Positions 8,701 to 17,449 of a DNA stretch of 33,989 nucleotides are shown piece by piece. The DNA lies in contig JAHJUF010000240.1 in assembly GCA_018829095.1 (NCBI GenBank), positions 1 to 33,989 on the forward strand, given 5' to 3'. The notes under the pieces were generated by a model. The model did not search any database. It had not been told where the DNA came from and saw only the letters and a program-made list of their open reading frames with translations. A program made the position numbers and the translations under genes. This stretch comes from Pseudomonadota bacterium (GTDB lineage Bacteria > Desulfobacterota > Desulfobacteria > Desulfobacterales > Desulfatibacillaceae). Within the stretch, counting starts at the first letter, position 1, and every line of letters begins with the position of its first letter.

Positions 8701-9645
8701 ATGCGCCTGCAAGAACTTCGCAAGACAACCCCCCAGCCCGACTTCGAGGGCCTGATCCGGGAGATCGGCCGCGTGGTTCTGGGCAAGGAAAGGGAAATCC
8801 GCCTGGCCCTGACCTGCCTGTTCGCCGACGGACACCTCCTCATCGAGGACATGCCCGGCATCGGCAAGACCACCCTGGCCAAGGTCCTGGCCCGGTGCCT
8901 GGGCCTGGATTTTGCGCGCATCCAGTGCACCAGCGACATGCTCCCGGGAGACATCCTGGGCACCTCGGTGTTCGACCGGAACAAGGGCTCCTTCGTATTC
9001 CATCCTGGTCCGGTCTTCACCCAGGTGCTCCTGGCCGACGAGATCAACCGGGCCACCCCCAAGACCCAGAGCGCCCTCCTGGAGGCCATGGAGGAGCGCC
9101 AGGTCACCACCGAGGGGGAAACCCGCCCCCTGCCCAGCCCCTTTTTCGTCATCGCCACCCAGAACCCCTTTGAGCACTCGGGCACCTTCCCCCTGCCCGA
9201 GTCCCAGTTCGACCGGTTCCTCATCCGCATCAATCTGGGCTACCCGGGCCGGGGCGCGGAAAACCAGCTCCTGCGCCAGGGCGGGGCCCGGAACATGCTC
9301 CCCTCCGCGTCAACGAGTCTCTCCCCCCTCGAAGTCCTGGCCATCCAGGAACAGGTGAACCAAGTTCACGTTTCCGACGCCCTGTTGGAATACGTTCAGG
9401 ACCTCCTGGACTTCACCCGGAACGGAGGCCTGTTCGCGACCGGGCTATCCCCCCGGGCGGGGCTGGCCATCCTCCAGGCGGCCCGGGCCTGGGCCCTGCT
9501 TTCCGGCCGGGACCACGGCCTCCCCGAGGATGTCCAGGCCGTGCTCCCCTGGGTCACGGCCCACCGCCTGCGCCTGGCCGACACCCTGGGGGAGCCGGAC
9601 CCGGCGCGCCTGGCCTCCCTCTTTTCCCAGGTGCCGGTACCCTGA
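8701..9645 (+). CDS. MoxR-family AAA+ ATPase
   Basis: A MoxR ATPase of about 314 residues, the family's usual length. Walker A MPGIGKTT is at 51-58 and Walker B LLADEINRA includes Asp113-Glu114. Sensor 1 reads VIATQNPFEHSGTFPLPE, and an arginine-finger region follows in ESQFDRFLIRI. MoxR proteins act as chaperone-like assembly or activation ATPases, usually for a partner encoded next door with a DUF58 or VWA domain. The open frame runs back to 8449, but that stretch is low-quality and overlaps the promoter. I chose ATG 8701, six bases after GAGAGG; ATG 8695 is possible. The stop is separated by one base from the DUF58 gene, so the two are certainly cotranscribed and probably translationally coupled. 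Confidence 0.9.
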   Translation: MRLQELRKTTPQPDFEGLIREIGRVVLGKEREIRLALTCLFADGHLLIEDMPGIGKTTLAKVLARCLGLDFARIQCTSDMLPGDILGTSVFDRNKGSFVFHPGPVFTQVLLADEINRATPKTQSALLEAMEERQVTTEGETRPLPSPFFVIATQNPFEHSGTFPLPESQFDRFLIRINLGYPGRGAENQLLRQGGARNMLPSASTSLSPLEVLAIQEQVNQVHVSDALLEYVQDLLDFTRNGGLFATGLSPRAGLAILQAARAWALLSGRDHGLPEDVQAVLPWVTAHRLRLADTLGEPDPARLASLFSQVPVP

Positions 9646-9646
9646 G

Positions 9647-10600
9647 ATGGAGACCAGCGCCAACGCCACGCCCCCCGGCACCGCCGCCGGGCCCCTCCCC
9701 CGCTCCCTGAAGAACAAATCCACCTACATCATGCCCAACGCCTTTGGCCTGATGTTCACGGTCCTGCTCTCGGCGCTTTTGGCGGGTTCAGCCAACTACA
9801 ACAACAACCTGGGCTTCCTCATGGCCTTCTTCCTGGGAGGCATGGCCTTCGTATCCATCCTCCATACCCACCGGAACCTCATCGGCATCACCCTGTCCGG
9901 GGTTCAGTGCGAGCCCGTGTTCGCCGGGGAGGAGGCTGTGTTCGAGTTCCTGATGGATTCCGGGGGCCGCGAGCGCAGGGCCTTGGCCTTCAAGCTGGCC
10001 GGGGCGGACGCCGTGGTAGAGGACCTCCCGGCCAAGGGAATCGTCCGGGTCCGGACAAGGGTCCCGACCAACCAACGGGGGCTTTTCTCCCCGGGCCGCC
10101 TCACGGTTTTCACCCGGTTTCCCTTCGGCATCTTCCGGGCCTGGTCCCAGGTGGAGACCGGGGCGGAATGCGTGGTGTACCCCCGGCCCCTGGACTCCCG
10201 CATGGCCTGGGCCGCCCTTTCCCGGGGCGAGGAAAACGGGGCGGGAAAAAAGGCCCGCCAGGCTGTGGATGATTTTTCCGGCCTCCGGGCCTATGTGCCC
10301 GGGGACCCACCCCGGCACCTGTGGTGGAAAGCCTATTCCCGGGGCCTGGGGCTCCAGACCAAAACCTTTTCCGGAAGCCAGGGCGAGCCCGTGTACCTGG
10401 ATTTCAGCGCCCTGGCCGACCCGGACCCGGAAAAGAGGCTCTCCCGGCTCTGCGCCATGGTCCTGGCCGCCGAGCGGGGAACCAGACCCTACGGGCTATC
10501 CCTTCCCGGCCGGGTCATCTTGCCCTCCCGGGGCGAGGCCCACCGCCGGACCTGCCTCACGGCCCTGGCCCTTTTCGGCTCTCCGGGAAAAAACGCATGA
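9647..10600 (+). CDS. DUF58 membrane-anchored protein
   Basis: A 317-residue DUF58 protein with two N-terminal membrane segments (about 29-70, including NAFGLMFTVLLSALLAG and LGFLMAFFLGGMAFVSIL). An extracytoplasmic or cytoplasmic beta-rich region and the DUF58 motif YVPGDPPRHLWWKAYSR follow. DUF58 proteins are the regular partners of MoxR ATPases and resemble VWA adhesion domains. The ATG at 9647 lies one base after the MoxR stop; the frame extends upstream only within the moxR gene. The last codons overlap the next start (ATGA at 10597). The trio MoxR-DUF58-transglutaminase is a widespread operon whose role is only partly known (cell-envelope maintenance is the usual suggestion). Confidence 0.9.
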   Translation: METSANATPPGTAAGPLPRSLKNKSTYIMPNAFGLMFTVLLSALLAGSANYNNNLGFLMAFFLGGMAFVSILHTHRNLIGITLSGVQCEPVFAGEEAVFEFLMDSGGRERRALAFKLAGADAVVEDLPAKGIVRVRTRVPTNQRGLFSPGRLTVFTRFPFGIFRAWSQVETGAECVVYPRPLDSRMAWAALSRGEENGAGKKARQAVDDFSGLRAYVPGDPPRHLWWKAYSRGLGLQTKTFSGSQGEPVYLDFSALADPDPEKRLSRLCAMVLAAERGTRPYGLSLPGRVILPSRGEAHRRTCLTALALFGSPGKNA

Positions 10601-12561
10601 AACCCCGGAACCCCTACCTGGGAATCCTGACCCTGGCCGTGGCCGTGGCCACCCTTCCCCACCTGTTCTCCATGCCCGGCTGGGTGTCGGCCTTCTGCCT
10701 GGTCTCCTGGGGTTTTTTGTTCCTGGCCCCCCGGCGCGGATGGGCCATGCCCGGGGCCTGGGCCCGGAGGGCGCTGGCCGTGACGCTGGCCATCGCCGTG
10801 GTGTACCGGTTCCAGGGCCTGGCCAGCTACCTGGCCCCCGTGTCCCTGCTCTCGGCCATGGCCTGCCTGAAACTCATGGAGGTGCACAATCACCGGGACC
10901 GCATGGCCACGGTGTTCATGACCTTTTTCCTGGCCGTGTCCAGCCTGCTCATCTCCAAGTCCCTCCAGCTTGCCCTGTACATGGTGGGGTCCCTGGTATT
11001 CACCTCGGCGGTGCTCATCCAGATCAACCACCCCGGCGGCCGCATGAAGTCCCACCTGTCCCTGGCGGCGCGCATCCTGGTCCAGGCCCTGCCCGTGGCC
11101 CTGCTCCTGTTCCTGGCCTTTCCCCGGTTCCAGGGGGGTCTGTGGGGCCGGGCGTGGGACCAGCGCTCCACCGGGCTTTCCGACACCCTCACCATGGGGG
11201 CTTTCTCCAGCCTGGCGGAAAACAACGAGCCCGCGTTCCGGGTGGCGTTCGACACCGAGCCGCCTCCCCGGCGGGATCTGTACTGGCGGGCCCTGACCCT
11301 GTCCCGGTTCGACGGAAAAACCTGGTCCTCCCCCACGGTGGTCCCCCCCATGATCCACCCGGTGACCGGCTCCCGGCCCGTATCCTGCACCGTGGTGCTG
11401 GAGCCCCACTCCGAGCGGTGGCTCATGGCCCTGGACGTGCCGGCCCGGGCCCCCGAGGGCGCGGTGCTCCGGTCGGATTTCACCCTCACGGCCAACCGCC
11501 GGGTTCAGGAAACCTTCCGGTACCATACCACCTCTTTTCTCGCCCCCGCCCGGCTGGCCGAGAGCGCGGGACCGTTCCTCTCCCTCCAACTCCCCCCCGG
11601 CGGCAACCCCCGGGCCCGGAGGCTGGCCGCCGAATGGGCGGGCCGGGCCGCGTCCCCGGCCCAGGTGGCGGACATGGCTATAGCGTATTTCCGGAAAAAC
11701 GACTTCGTCTACACCCTGGCCCCGGGCACCCTGGGCCGGGACCCGGTGGACGCCTTCCTCTTTGAAACCCGCCAGGGGTTCTGCGAACACTTCGCCGCCT
11801 CCTTCGCCTTTCTCATGCGGGCGGCCGGGGTGCCCTGCCGGGTGGTGGTGGGTTACCAGGGGGCCCAGAAAAATCCCTTTGGCAACTACTACATCGTGCG
11901 CCAGAGCGACGCCCACGCCTGGACCGAGATCTGGCTGGCCGACCGGGGATGGGTCCGGGTGGACCCTGTGAGCGCCGTGGCGCCGGCCCGCTTGAACCGG
12001 GACGTCCGGGACCTGATGGACAAAAAGATGTTCTCCCTGATGTACCGGTGGCTGCGCATGGGGCCTTTGGCAAGACCCCTGGAGGAGTTCGGCTTTGCCT
12101 GGGACCTGGTGAACACCCGGTGGCGGGAATGGGTCATGGACTACACCCACAAGGAACAGGCCGGGCTCCTGGAGCGCCTGGGGATTTCGGCCAAGGGCTG
12201 GGCCGGGCCTGCGGCGGCCCTGGCCGGGGCCCTGGCCCTAGGGGCGGCCCTGGCCACCCTGCTCCACTTCCGGTCCAACTGGACCCAACGCCCCCGGCCG
12301 GACCGAAGCCGGGAATCCTGGGACCGGTTCTGCGCACGCATGGCCCAGGCGGGCGTTGCCCGGCGGCCGGACGAGGGGCCCGCAGACTTCGCCTGGAGGG
12401 TCTCCCAGGCCCGGCCGGGCCTGGCCGCGCCCGTGGGGGAGATCACGGACCTGTACATCGCCCTGCGCTACGCAGGAAAGGAAGACCCGGCCCTGTCCGC
12501 CCGCTTCCGGGACCGGGTCCGGACCTTTTCCGCCGCAAGGGAGGAACGGGGCGGGAGCTGA
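10597..12561 (+). CDS. membrane transglutaminase-like protein (DUF3488/TgpA type)
   Basis: A 654-residue membrane protein. The N-terminal 180 residues form about six membrane helices (DUF3488). A large extracytoplasmic part contains the transglutaminase-like core with a full Cys-His-Asp triad: Cys396 in QGFCEHFAASFAFLMRAAG, His440 in SDAHAWTE and Asp456 in VRVDPVS. A last membrane helix (about 540-562, GPAAALAGALALGAALATLL) and a C-terminal cytoplasmic DUF4129-like tail follow. It matches the architecture of Pseudomonas TgpA. The ATG overlaps the DUF58 stop by ATGA, so translation is coupled. By family knowledge it may act as an amide-processing protease or transglutaminase on envelope proteins or peptidoglycan; the substrate here is unknown. 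Confidence 0.9.
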   Translation: MKPRNPYLGILTLAVAVATLPHLFSMPGWVSAFCLVSWGFLFLAPRRGWAMPGAWARRALAVTLAIAVVYRFQGLASYLAPVSLLSAMACLKLMEVHNHRDRMATVFMTFFLAVSSLLISKSLQLALYMVGSLVFTSAVLIQINHPGGRMKSHLSLAARILVQALPVALLLFLAFPRFQGGLWGRAWDQRSTGLSDTLTMGAFSSLAENNEPAFRVAFDTEPPPRRDLYWRALTLSRFDGKTWSSPTVVPPMIHPVTGSRPVSCTVVLEPHSERWLMALDVPARAPEGAVLRSDFTLTANRRVQETFRYHTTSFLAPARLAESAGPFLSLQLPPGGNPRARRLAAEWAGRAASPAQVADMAIAYFRKNDFVYTLAPGTLGRDPVDAFLFETRQGFCEHFAASFAFLMRAAGVPCRVVVGYQGAQKNPFGNYYIVRQSDAHAWTEIWLADRGWVRVDPVSAVAPARLNRDVRDLMDKKMFSLMYRWLRMGPLARPLEEFGFAWDLVNTRWREWVMDYTHKEQAGLLERLGISAKGWAGPAAALAGALALGAALATLLHFRSNWTQRPRPDRSRESWDRFCARMAQAGVARRPDEGPADFAWRVSQARPGLAAPVGEITDLYIALRYAGKEDPALSARFRDRVRTFSAAREERGGS

Positions 12562-12596
12562 TGGCGCTGGGTTGTTGTGATGGATTTTAAAAGAAG

Positions 12597-12616
12597 AAAA
12601 TCAACAGATTACGCAG
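12597..12616 (+). repeat. short intergenic repeat, copy 2
   Basis: AAAATCAACAGATTACGCAG; see the first copy at 7476. It sits 36 bases after the stop of the transglutaminase gene. Confidence 0.5.
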
Positions 12617-12755
12617 ACTGGACAGATAGCCGGATGGCTGGTCATTTGGAGTACCGGCCCAAGCCGGTCTCCCCTTTCCCAAAGGGGGGCAGAGGGAATT
12701 TTCCCCCGGGATCCACACCGTTCCCCAAAATATGCAGGCCCTGGGAAAGGACTGG

Positions 12756-12775
12756 ATTCCGGCCTTCGCCGGAAT
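12756..12775. repeat. ATTCCGGC hairpin repeat
   Basis: An 8-bp perfect stem around CTTC, flanked by CTGG and GACGG. The string TGGATTCCGGCCTTCGCC is the core of a dispersed repeat that I recall from many proteobacterial genomes, normally intergenic. Confidence 0.6.
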
Positions 12776-12904
12776 GACGGCCGCCTATCGCAGGGCCTGG
12801 CCCACGGACATTTTCGGCGACCGCCAGTGATCATAATCAAGCTCGGCGGCCCAGGAAAAACACGACCGCCTGCATGGAGGGGCCAACTCTTCGGCAAACG
12901 GGTA

Positions 12905-14182
12905 TCAGCCGCTGACGTGCGGGCCTTTTTCCTCCCAGTAATCCGGGTGTACCACCGTTCCATCACCCCCTGGAAAGTCCCGGGAGCGGGGACGGCCTTC
13001 CTCCCGATCTCCCCGGAGGCCTGCGCGTTGGGCCAGGGAAAGATTCCGGTCATGCTCCCGGCGCAACACCTCCGGGAAAAGGGATGAGCAGGCCATGAGC
13101 CACGGGGCTGCGGCCAGCATCTCGATCCAGTTCTTGCCCCGGGCCAGGCCCGGGAAGAAGACCCGGGAAAACAGGAATCCCTCCCCCAGGCGGCCCACCG
13201 TCCGGATGCGGGAATAGGCCCGGGGGCCCAGGCGGTTCATGAGCCAGGCATTGGCCCCCAGCTTGCGGAGCCTCCGCTCATAGGCCCGGCGGACCTCCCC
13301 GGGCTTGTGGGAGAGAACGGCCCTGGCCGCAGCCCGGGCCGTGTACAGGGCCTGGAAGATGCCCTCGCCGGTGAAAGGATCTGTGTGGCCCCCGGCGTCC
13401 CCGGTAAGGAGCACGGGCACCCGTTCATCCAGGCGGCACCCTCCCCAGGGAAGGAGCCCGCCCCGCACCGGAGCCTCCCATTCCGCCCGCCCCAGACGGT
13501 CGTCCACGTAGGAGGCCAGGACCCGCCGAAGGTCGGCCCCCTTCTCGTCCCCTATGGTGAACAGGCCCGCGTTCACCGTGCGTTCTCCCGTGGGAAAAAC
13601 CCAGCCATAGCCTTGGGGCAGAACCCCGTAATCAAAGGCGGAAAAATCCAGGGGCCTTTTCCGGGCCAGGCGTTCCACCATGACGGCCCGGGCCATGCGG
13701 GGCGCGGTCCCCCCCAGGCTCCGGCGCACCCGGCTCGTGGCCCCGTCCGCCCCGATGAGATAGGGGGCGGAGAAGGTTTCCCGGTCCGTGTGGACCGTGA
13801 ACCCACGGCCGTCGTGCTCCACCCTCCGGACCTCCCGGTGGAGCACCGTCACCCCGGAGTCCCGGGCGTGCCCCATCATGGAGGCGTTGATGGCGCTCCG
13901 GTCGCTCACCACCGCCATGGGCCGGGCTGTGGAGAACCGGTTGTAGTGCCAGGGCACGGCGTTGAACTCGATGGTGTGGACCGGGCGGCCATGGACAAAA
14001 GGCATGGCCAGGGTGGAAAGGAGATGCAGGGAACGGCCCGAGAGCCCTCCGGCGCAGACTTTCTGAGAAGGGTCCGCCCTCCTCTCCAGCACGCAGACGT
14101 CGGTTCCGGCCCGGGCCAGGAGCACGGCCGAAGCCAGTCCGGCCATGCCTCCGCCAGCCACGATGCATTGATGGGTACGCAT
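12905..14182 (-). CDS. geranylgeranyl reductase family FAD-dependent oxidoreductase
   Basis: A 425-residue flavoprotein of the geranylgeranyl reductase/lycopene cyclase-like group (relatives saturate isoprenoid chains, as in quinones or lipids). It opens with a Rossmann motif VAGGGMAGLASA (8-19) and an acidic strand end VCVLERR. The catalytic-pocket motif PQGYGWVFP (about 189-197) and the second FAD motif GDAGGHTDPFTGEGI are typical. The C-terminal 40 residues are charged and unusual. RBS GGAGAAAGG directly precedes the ATG at 14182. It has no operon partner. In an anaerobe it could reduce menaquinone side chains or be a diverged oxidoreductase; the substrate cannot be told. Confidence 0.82.
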   Translation of the reverse strand: MRTHQCIVAGGGMAGLASAVLLARAGTDVCVLERRADPSQKVCAGGLSGRSLHLLSTLAMPFVHGRPVHTIEFNAVPWHYNRFSTARPMAVVSDRSAINASMMGHARDSGVTVLHREVRRVEHDGRGFTVHTDRETFSAPYLIGADGATSRVRRSLGGTAPRMARAVMVERLARKRPLDFSAFDYGVLPQGYGWVFPTGERTVNAGLFTIGDEKGADLRRVLASYVDDRLGRAEWEAPVRGGLLPWGGCRLDERVPVLLTGDAGGHTDPFTGEGIFQALYTARAAARAVLSHKPGEVRRAYERRLRKLGANAWLMNRLGPRAYSRIRTVGRLGEGFLFSRVFFPGLARGKNWIEMLAAAPWLMACSSLFPEVLRREHDRNLSLAQRAGLRGDREEGRPRSRDFPGGDGTVVHPDYWEEKGPHVSG

Positions 14183-14771
14183 GGGGCATCCTTTCTCCGC
14201 ACGACGGTCAAGCCGAAAACAGGAAGGGAAACGACCCTTACGAACTTCTCCGCGTCAAGGGATACCAGGTTGGCGAAGGTGAAGAGACGGCTCTATGGGA
14301 TGGGAAATCTATGGGACACAGGGCGTTGCGGTCCGGAGACATTCAGGGTGGACCCGAATTGATCTTCTTCATATCATACCAAAGTCTTACTTTTCAAAGG
14401 CTTTTTTTTCCAAAACCGGCAAAAACTGCAAAATTGTATCCGCAATGAAATCAACTTCCTCTTGAAAATCGGGGAGAATGGGAAGCCTGGAGATAGCCTC
14501 GAAAAATCCCCGTGTCTGGCCGTTCAACCCTTCCCATATGAACCAAATAATATCAAGTGGTTACGGCGATTGTCGCAGCTTTTTCCTGGGGGAGCTGGAT
14601 TCCCGATACCGGCATCTTGGGGTTCAGGGAAACAGGGGCTGGGAAGATAAGGGGTTGGGCAGGATTTTTCCAATAAGGGGCTGGCGCGGCCTTGGGGGCG
14701 TGGGGCTTTTGCCATGCCGGTCTTTCTCCGTGGACCGGCCGCGTTTCCTGACAGCCGGTCCACGGAGGGAT
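14183..14771. other. long gene-poor stretch with a promoter candidate and an ORF remnant
   Basis: 589 bases without a normal gene. On the minus strand TGGTATGAT (extended -10, hexamer 14373-14378) may be the promoter of the flavoprotein gene. The same strand carries an open stretch from about 14562 to a stop at 14387 with protein-like composition (GFFEAISRLPILPDF, then EEVDFIADTILQFLPVLEKK), but without an ATG and closed upstream by a stop, so it may be the decayed end of a lost gene. Most of the rest shows nothing I recognise. Confidence 0.4.
14726..14767. terminator. hairpin after the glutaminase-GXGXG gene
   Basis: CTCCGTGGACCGGC and GCCGGTCCACGGAG form a perfect 14-bp inverted repeat, only five bases beyond the stop codon at 14772. 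Stem strength and position fit a terminator of the five-gene operon, though no T tract follows on the minus strand. Confidence 0.7.
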
Positions 14772-17399
14772 TTATTCGGGAACGGTTTCCTTGGCCAGGA
14801 CCGCGAGCTTCTTGGCCTGGACCTTGCGGTACACCTCTTTGGGGGACTTCTTTACCCCGTCCACGGTGAGGAGATCCCGCTCGATGTCGATGCCGAAAAG
14901 CTCCTGGTTGGTCTGAAGATAGGGCAGGATCAGCTCCCAGTCCTGGTCCGACATCTCCACGTACTCGCCGCCGTTGAGTTGCTCGTCAATGAGCTGGCAA
15001 TGGGGGTCCCGGGCAAAGATGGCTCCGCCCGAGGCCAGGGAGAAGAGGTTGGACCCCGGGTACGGCGTTTCCAGGGGCACCACCTTGCCCGAATCGTCGA
15101 ACCGCACCCCGTTCAAGACCACGAACCCGCCGCCATTGTGGGGGTCCCCGGCCATGAAGGATTCGGCCAGAAAGTCCAGGCAGGTTCCGTTGATGACCAC
15201 CCGGGGCCGGCCCACGGCATTGATGAAGGGCCTTCCCGCGCCGTTGCCCATGATGTAGATGTCTCCGCCCTTGGCCCCGTACATGAAGGCCTGGCCCACG
15301 TCCCCATAGACCACGAGCCTGCCGCTCTTGATGATCTGGCAGAGCTGATCCTGGGCGTTGCCGTGGATGCGGATTTCCATGCCGTCTATGCCCGAGGCCA
15401 GGTAGTCCCCTGAGCTTCCGTACAGGTCCATGCGCACGCCGTCCGTGCCCGGCCCGAATCCGCAGCCGTGGAACCGCTGGCCCTTCAGGCCGTAGACAAT
15501 GAACCGCCTCCATCCGAGATGAAAGGCCTTCACCGCCAGGCGGGCGTCGCAATCATCCCCCTCGGGCTCGAAATCCCGGGCAAGGACCACCAGAATCTTC
15601 TCCTCGCCCCGGGGCGCCCGGATTTGGTCCGCCGTGGCGAGATCAATGCGGACGAACCGGCCTTTGCCGCCCCCGGTGATGGAGGGGGTGGCGTCCAGGA
15701 TGCGATCCAGGCCGGTGCGGAGGATTTCGAGCACCGCGCTGGGACGCATGCCGCCGCAGTCGAAACGGCGGTCGTTCAACTGGGTCAGGAGTTCGATGGC
15801 CCCTTCCCGGGCGTCGTCCCCTGCCCCGGCCGCTTCAACCACCGTGTTCACCGCCCACTTGAGGTTGCCCAGGTTCCAGGAGGGGACGGCGGAAACCATC
15901 TTCTCGAACAGGGGCATGATCTGACCCGGGGCAAGACTTTTCGCCAAATCCCCCTGGAGAAGAGCTTTCCCATCCGCCGGAGCCTTGGGCTCGGCGGCGT
16001 GGACGTGGTATTCCCCCTCCGGGGTGGTGATGAGGCGGCCGAACTTGTCGGAGCAGGTGAGCTTGCAGCCGGTATCCTCCCGCTGGACCGTGAAACAGAA
16101 GGCCCCGCCGTCCGTGTGGCTGCCGCCCCGGGCGTTCCAGTAGCGGTCCGCCACCAGCCGGAACCGGGGGTCCTCCTCGTTCAGGGACCGGAGGGTGGCG
16201 TCAATGGCCTGTTTCTCGGAGCCCACCAGCCCGATGGTCACATCGCCCTCCTGAAGGGCAAAAACCTGGGGCCGCAGCATGGCCGTGTCCGTGATGCCCA
16301 GCAGGCGGTAGCGCCCCTGGTCCGGCCTGCTGCCCGCGATGATGAAGAACCACGGGCCGTCCGGCGACTTGGCCACATGGAGGCGCTGGACCGCGCGGTA
16401 GATCTCCTGTCGCTCCCCGGAGAGTTGGTCGAAATCCAGCTCCGAGGTGGGAGCCAGGGCCTCGATGACGCACTCCAGAGGGTACTTGTAGACCCGGGTC
16501 AGGAGGTCGAACAACAGGGCGGAAACCTCGGTGTCCGTGAGGAACTGGGGCATGATGCCGTGCTGTTTCAGGTACTCGGAAACCCCGTGGTAGTTGGCGA
16601 AGTCGCCGTTGTGCACCAGGGCCTCGTTCATGCCGATGAACGGGTGGGCGCCGGCCGGGTGCCAGACCCGGCCCTTGGTGGGGTAGCGCTGGTGGGCGAT
16701 CCAGACCTGGGCCTTGAAATCATCCAGCCCGTAGTACTGGACCACCTGCTCGGCGAAGCCCACGATCTTGAAGATGGCGAGGTCCCGGGCGTGGGACATG
16801 ACAAAGGCCCGTTGCTTGCCCAGGGAACTGTAGAAATGCTGGTTCAGCCGGAAGCTGTTCTGGTAGATGAACTCGTCCTCCACCTCCCGTTGAGGTGCAT
16901 TGGCGAATCCCTTTTCCTGAGCGAACTTTTCCAGCGCGTCCGGTTTCACCCGCACGAAATACTGGGCGAGGTCCGGCGGTTTCACTTCCAGGCCCAGATC
17001 CCGGAAATCCTTTCCCGGAGCCAGGACCCGCTTGTGGGCCACGTCCAGGAAGGGCTCGATGCACTGGGCTTCCACCTCGCCCAGGCATTGAGGATCGATG
17101 AGGGCCACCTGGAGCAGGTAATTGTTCTTCAGGGTGTCCGCGTCCACGCCCAGCTGCTCGGGACAGAGGCAGGCAGCCGCGATGCCGCCTCCCTTGCCGT
17201 TGCCCCGGTTGTGCATCTGGATGCTGGGTTCGAAAATATGGCGGCCGCGAACGGGCACGGAGGCTGCGAAGCCCACGACCCCGCAGCCGCCTTCCTCGGC
17301 GGATTTCCGGATGGGAGCGTTCCGGATGCCCAACTCCGTGAGGAGCGCCTTCCGGGATGCCAGGATCCGTCCGATCATGGAGTTTGGTTTGCCTGTCAT
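14772..17399 (-). CDS. glutamate synthase-type fusion: class II glutaminase domain plus GXGXG domain
   Basis: An 875-residue fusion of the parts called GltB1 and GltB3 in archaeal split glutamate synthase. The N-terminal glutaminase (class II amidotransferase) has Cys39 in GGCGVVGF; in this family that cysteine must become residue 1, so a 38-residue propeptide is expected. Further amidotransferase motifs are MHNRGNGKGGG, WIAHQRYPT and ALVHNGDF. The C-terminal GXGXG beta-helix (roughly 640-770: GMEIRIHGNAQDQ, GDVGQAFMYGAKGGDIYIMG) holds the domains together in GltB and passes ammonia. The FMN part is absent and is encoded just upstream. Start chosen at ATG 17399, seven bases after AAAGGA; the frame extends further but into the neighbouring gene. 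Last gene of the operon. It should release ammonia from glutamine, but the acceptor need not be 2-oxoglutarate. Confidence 0.88.
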   Translation of the reverse strand: MTGKPNSMIGRILASRKALLTELGIRNAPIRKSAEEGGCGVVGFAASVPVRGRHIFEPSIQMHNRGNGKGGGIAAACLCPEQLGVDADTLKNNYLLQVALIDPQCLGEVEAQCIEPFLDVAHKRVLAPGKDFRDLGLEVKPPDLAQYFVRVKPDALEKFAQEKGFANAPQREVEDEFIYQNSFRLNQHFYSSLGKQRAFVMSHARDLAIFKIVGFAEQVVQYYGLDDFKAQVWIAHQRYPTKGRVWHPAGAHPFIGMNEALVHNGDFANYHGVSEYLKQHGIMPQFLTDTEVSALLFDLLTRVYKYPLECVIEALAPTSELDFDQLSGERQEIYRAVQRLHVAKSPDGPWFFIIAGSRPDQGRYRLLGITDTAMLRPQVFALQEGDVTIGLVGSEKQAIDATLRSLNEEDPRFRLVADRYWNARGGSHTDGGAFCFTVQREDTGCKLTCSDKFGRLITTPEGEYHVHAAEPKAPADGKALLQGDLAKSLAPGQIMPLFEKMVSAVPSWNLGNLKWAVNTVVEAAGAGDDAREGAIELLTQLNDRRFDCGGMRPSAVLEILRTGLDRILDATPSITGGGKGRFVRIDLATADQIRAPRGEEKILVVLARDFEPEGDDCDARLAVKAFHLGWRRFIVYGLKGQRFHGCGFGPGTDGVRMDLYGSSGDYLASGIDGMEIRIHGNAQDQLCQIIKSGRLVVYGDVGQAFMYGAKGGDIYIMGNGAGRPFINAVGRPRVVINGTCLDFLAESFMAGDPHNGGGFVVLNGVRFDDSGKVVPLETPYPGSNLFSLASGGAIFARDPHCQLIDEQLNGGEYVEMSDQDWELILPYLQTNQELFGIDIERDLLTVDGVKKSPKEVYRKVQAKKLAVLAKETVPE

Positions 17400-17449
17400 G
17401 CGATTGTCCTTTGGTATGCCCTTGCCATGGCGTTGTCCGCCCTGGCCAT

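Larger units (their letters stand above)
12562..12904. other. intergenic stretch made largely of dispersed-repeat fragments
   Basis: No credible gene. It contains, in order: the CAGATTACGCAG repeat (12597-12616); a perfect CCCCTTT-CCC-AAAGGGG hairpin (12671-12687), well placed as a terminator of the transglutaminase operon though its T tract is weak; and the ATTCCGGC-CTTC-GCCGGAAT hairpin (12756-12775). A composite of repeat debris between two convergent genes. Confidence 0.55.

Noticed and set aside
10489-12150. 553-residue minus-strand frame
   Set aside because: Antisense of the transglutaminase gene, with typical low-complexity shadow composition.
12577-12777. 66-residue plus-strand ORF
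   Set aside because: Made entirely of dispersed repeats and hairpins.
14524-14763. 79-residue minus-strand ORF
   Set aside because: Proline- and serine-rich, crosses the terminator hairpin, and no ribosome site was seen.
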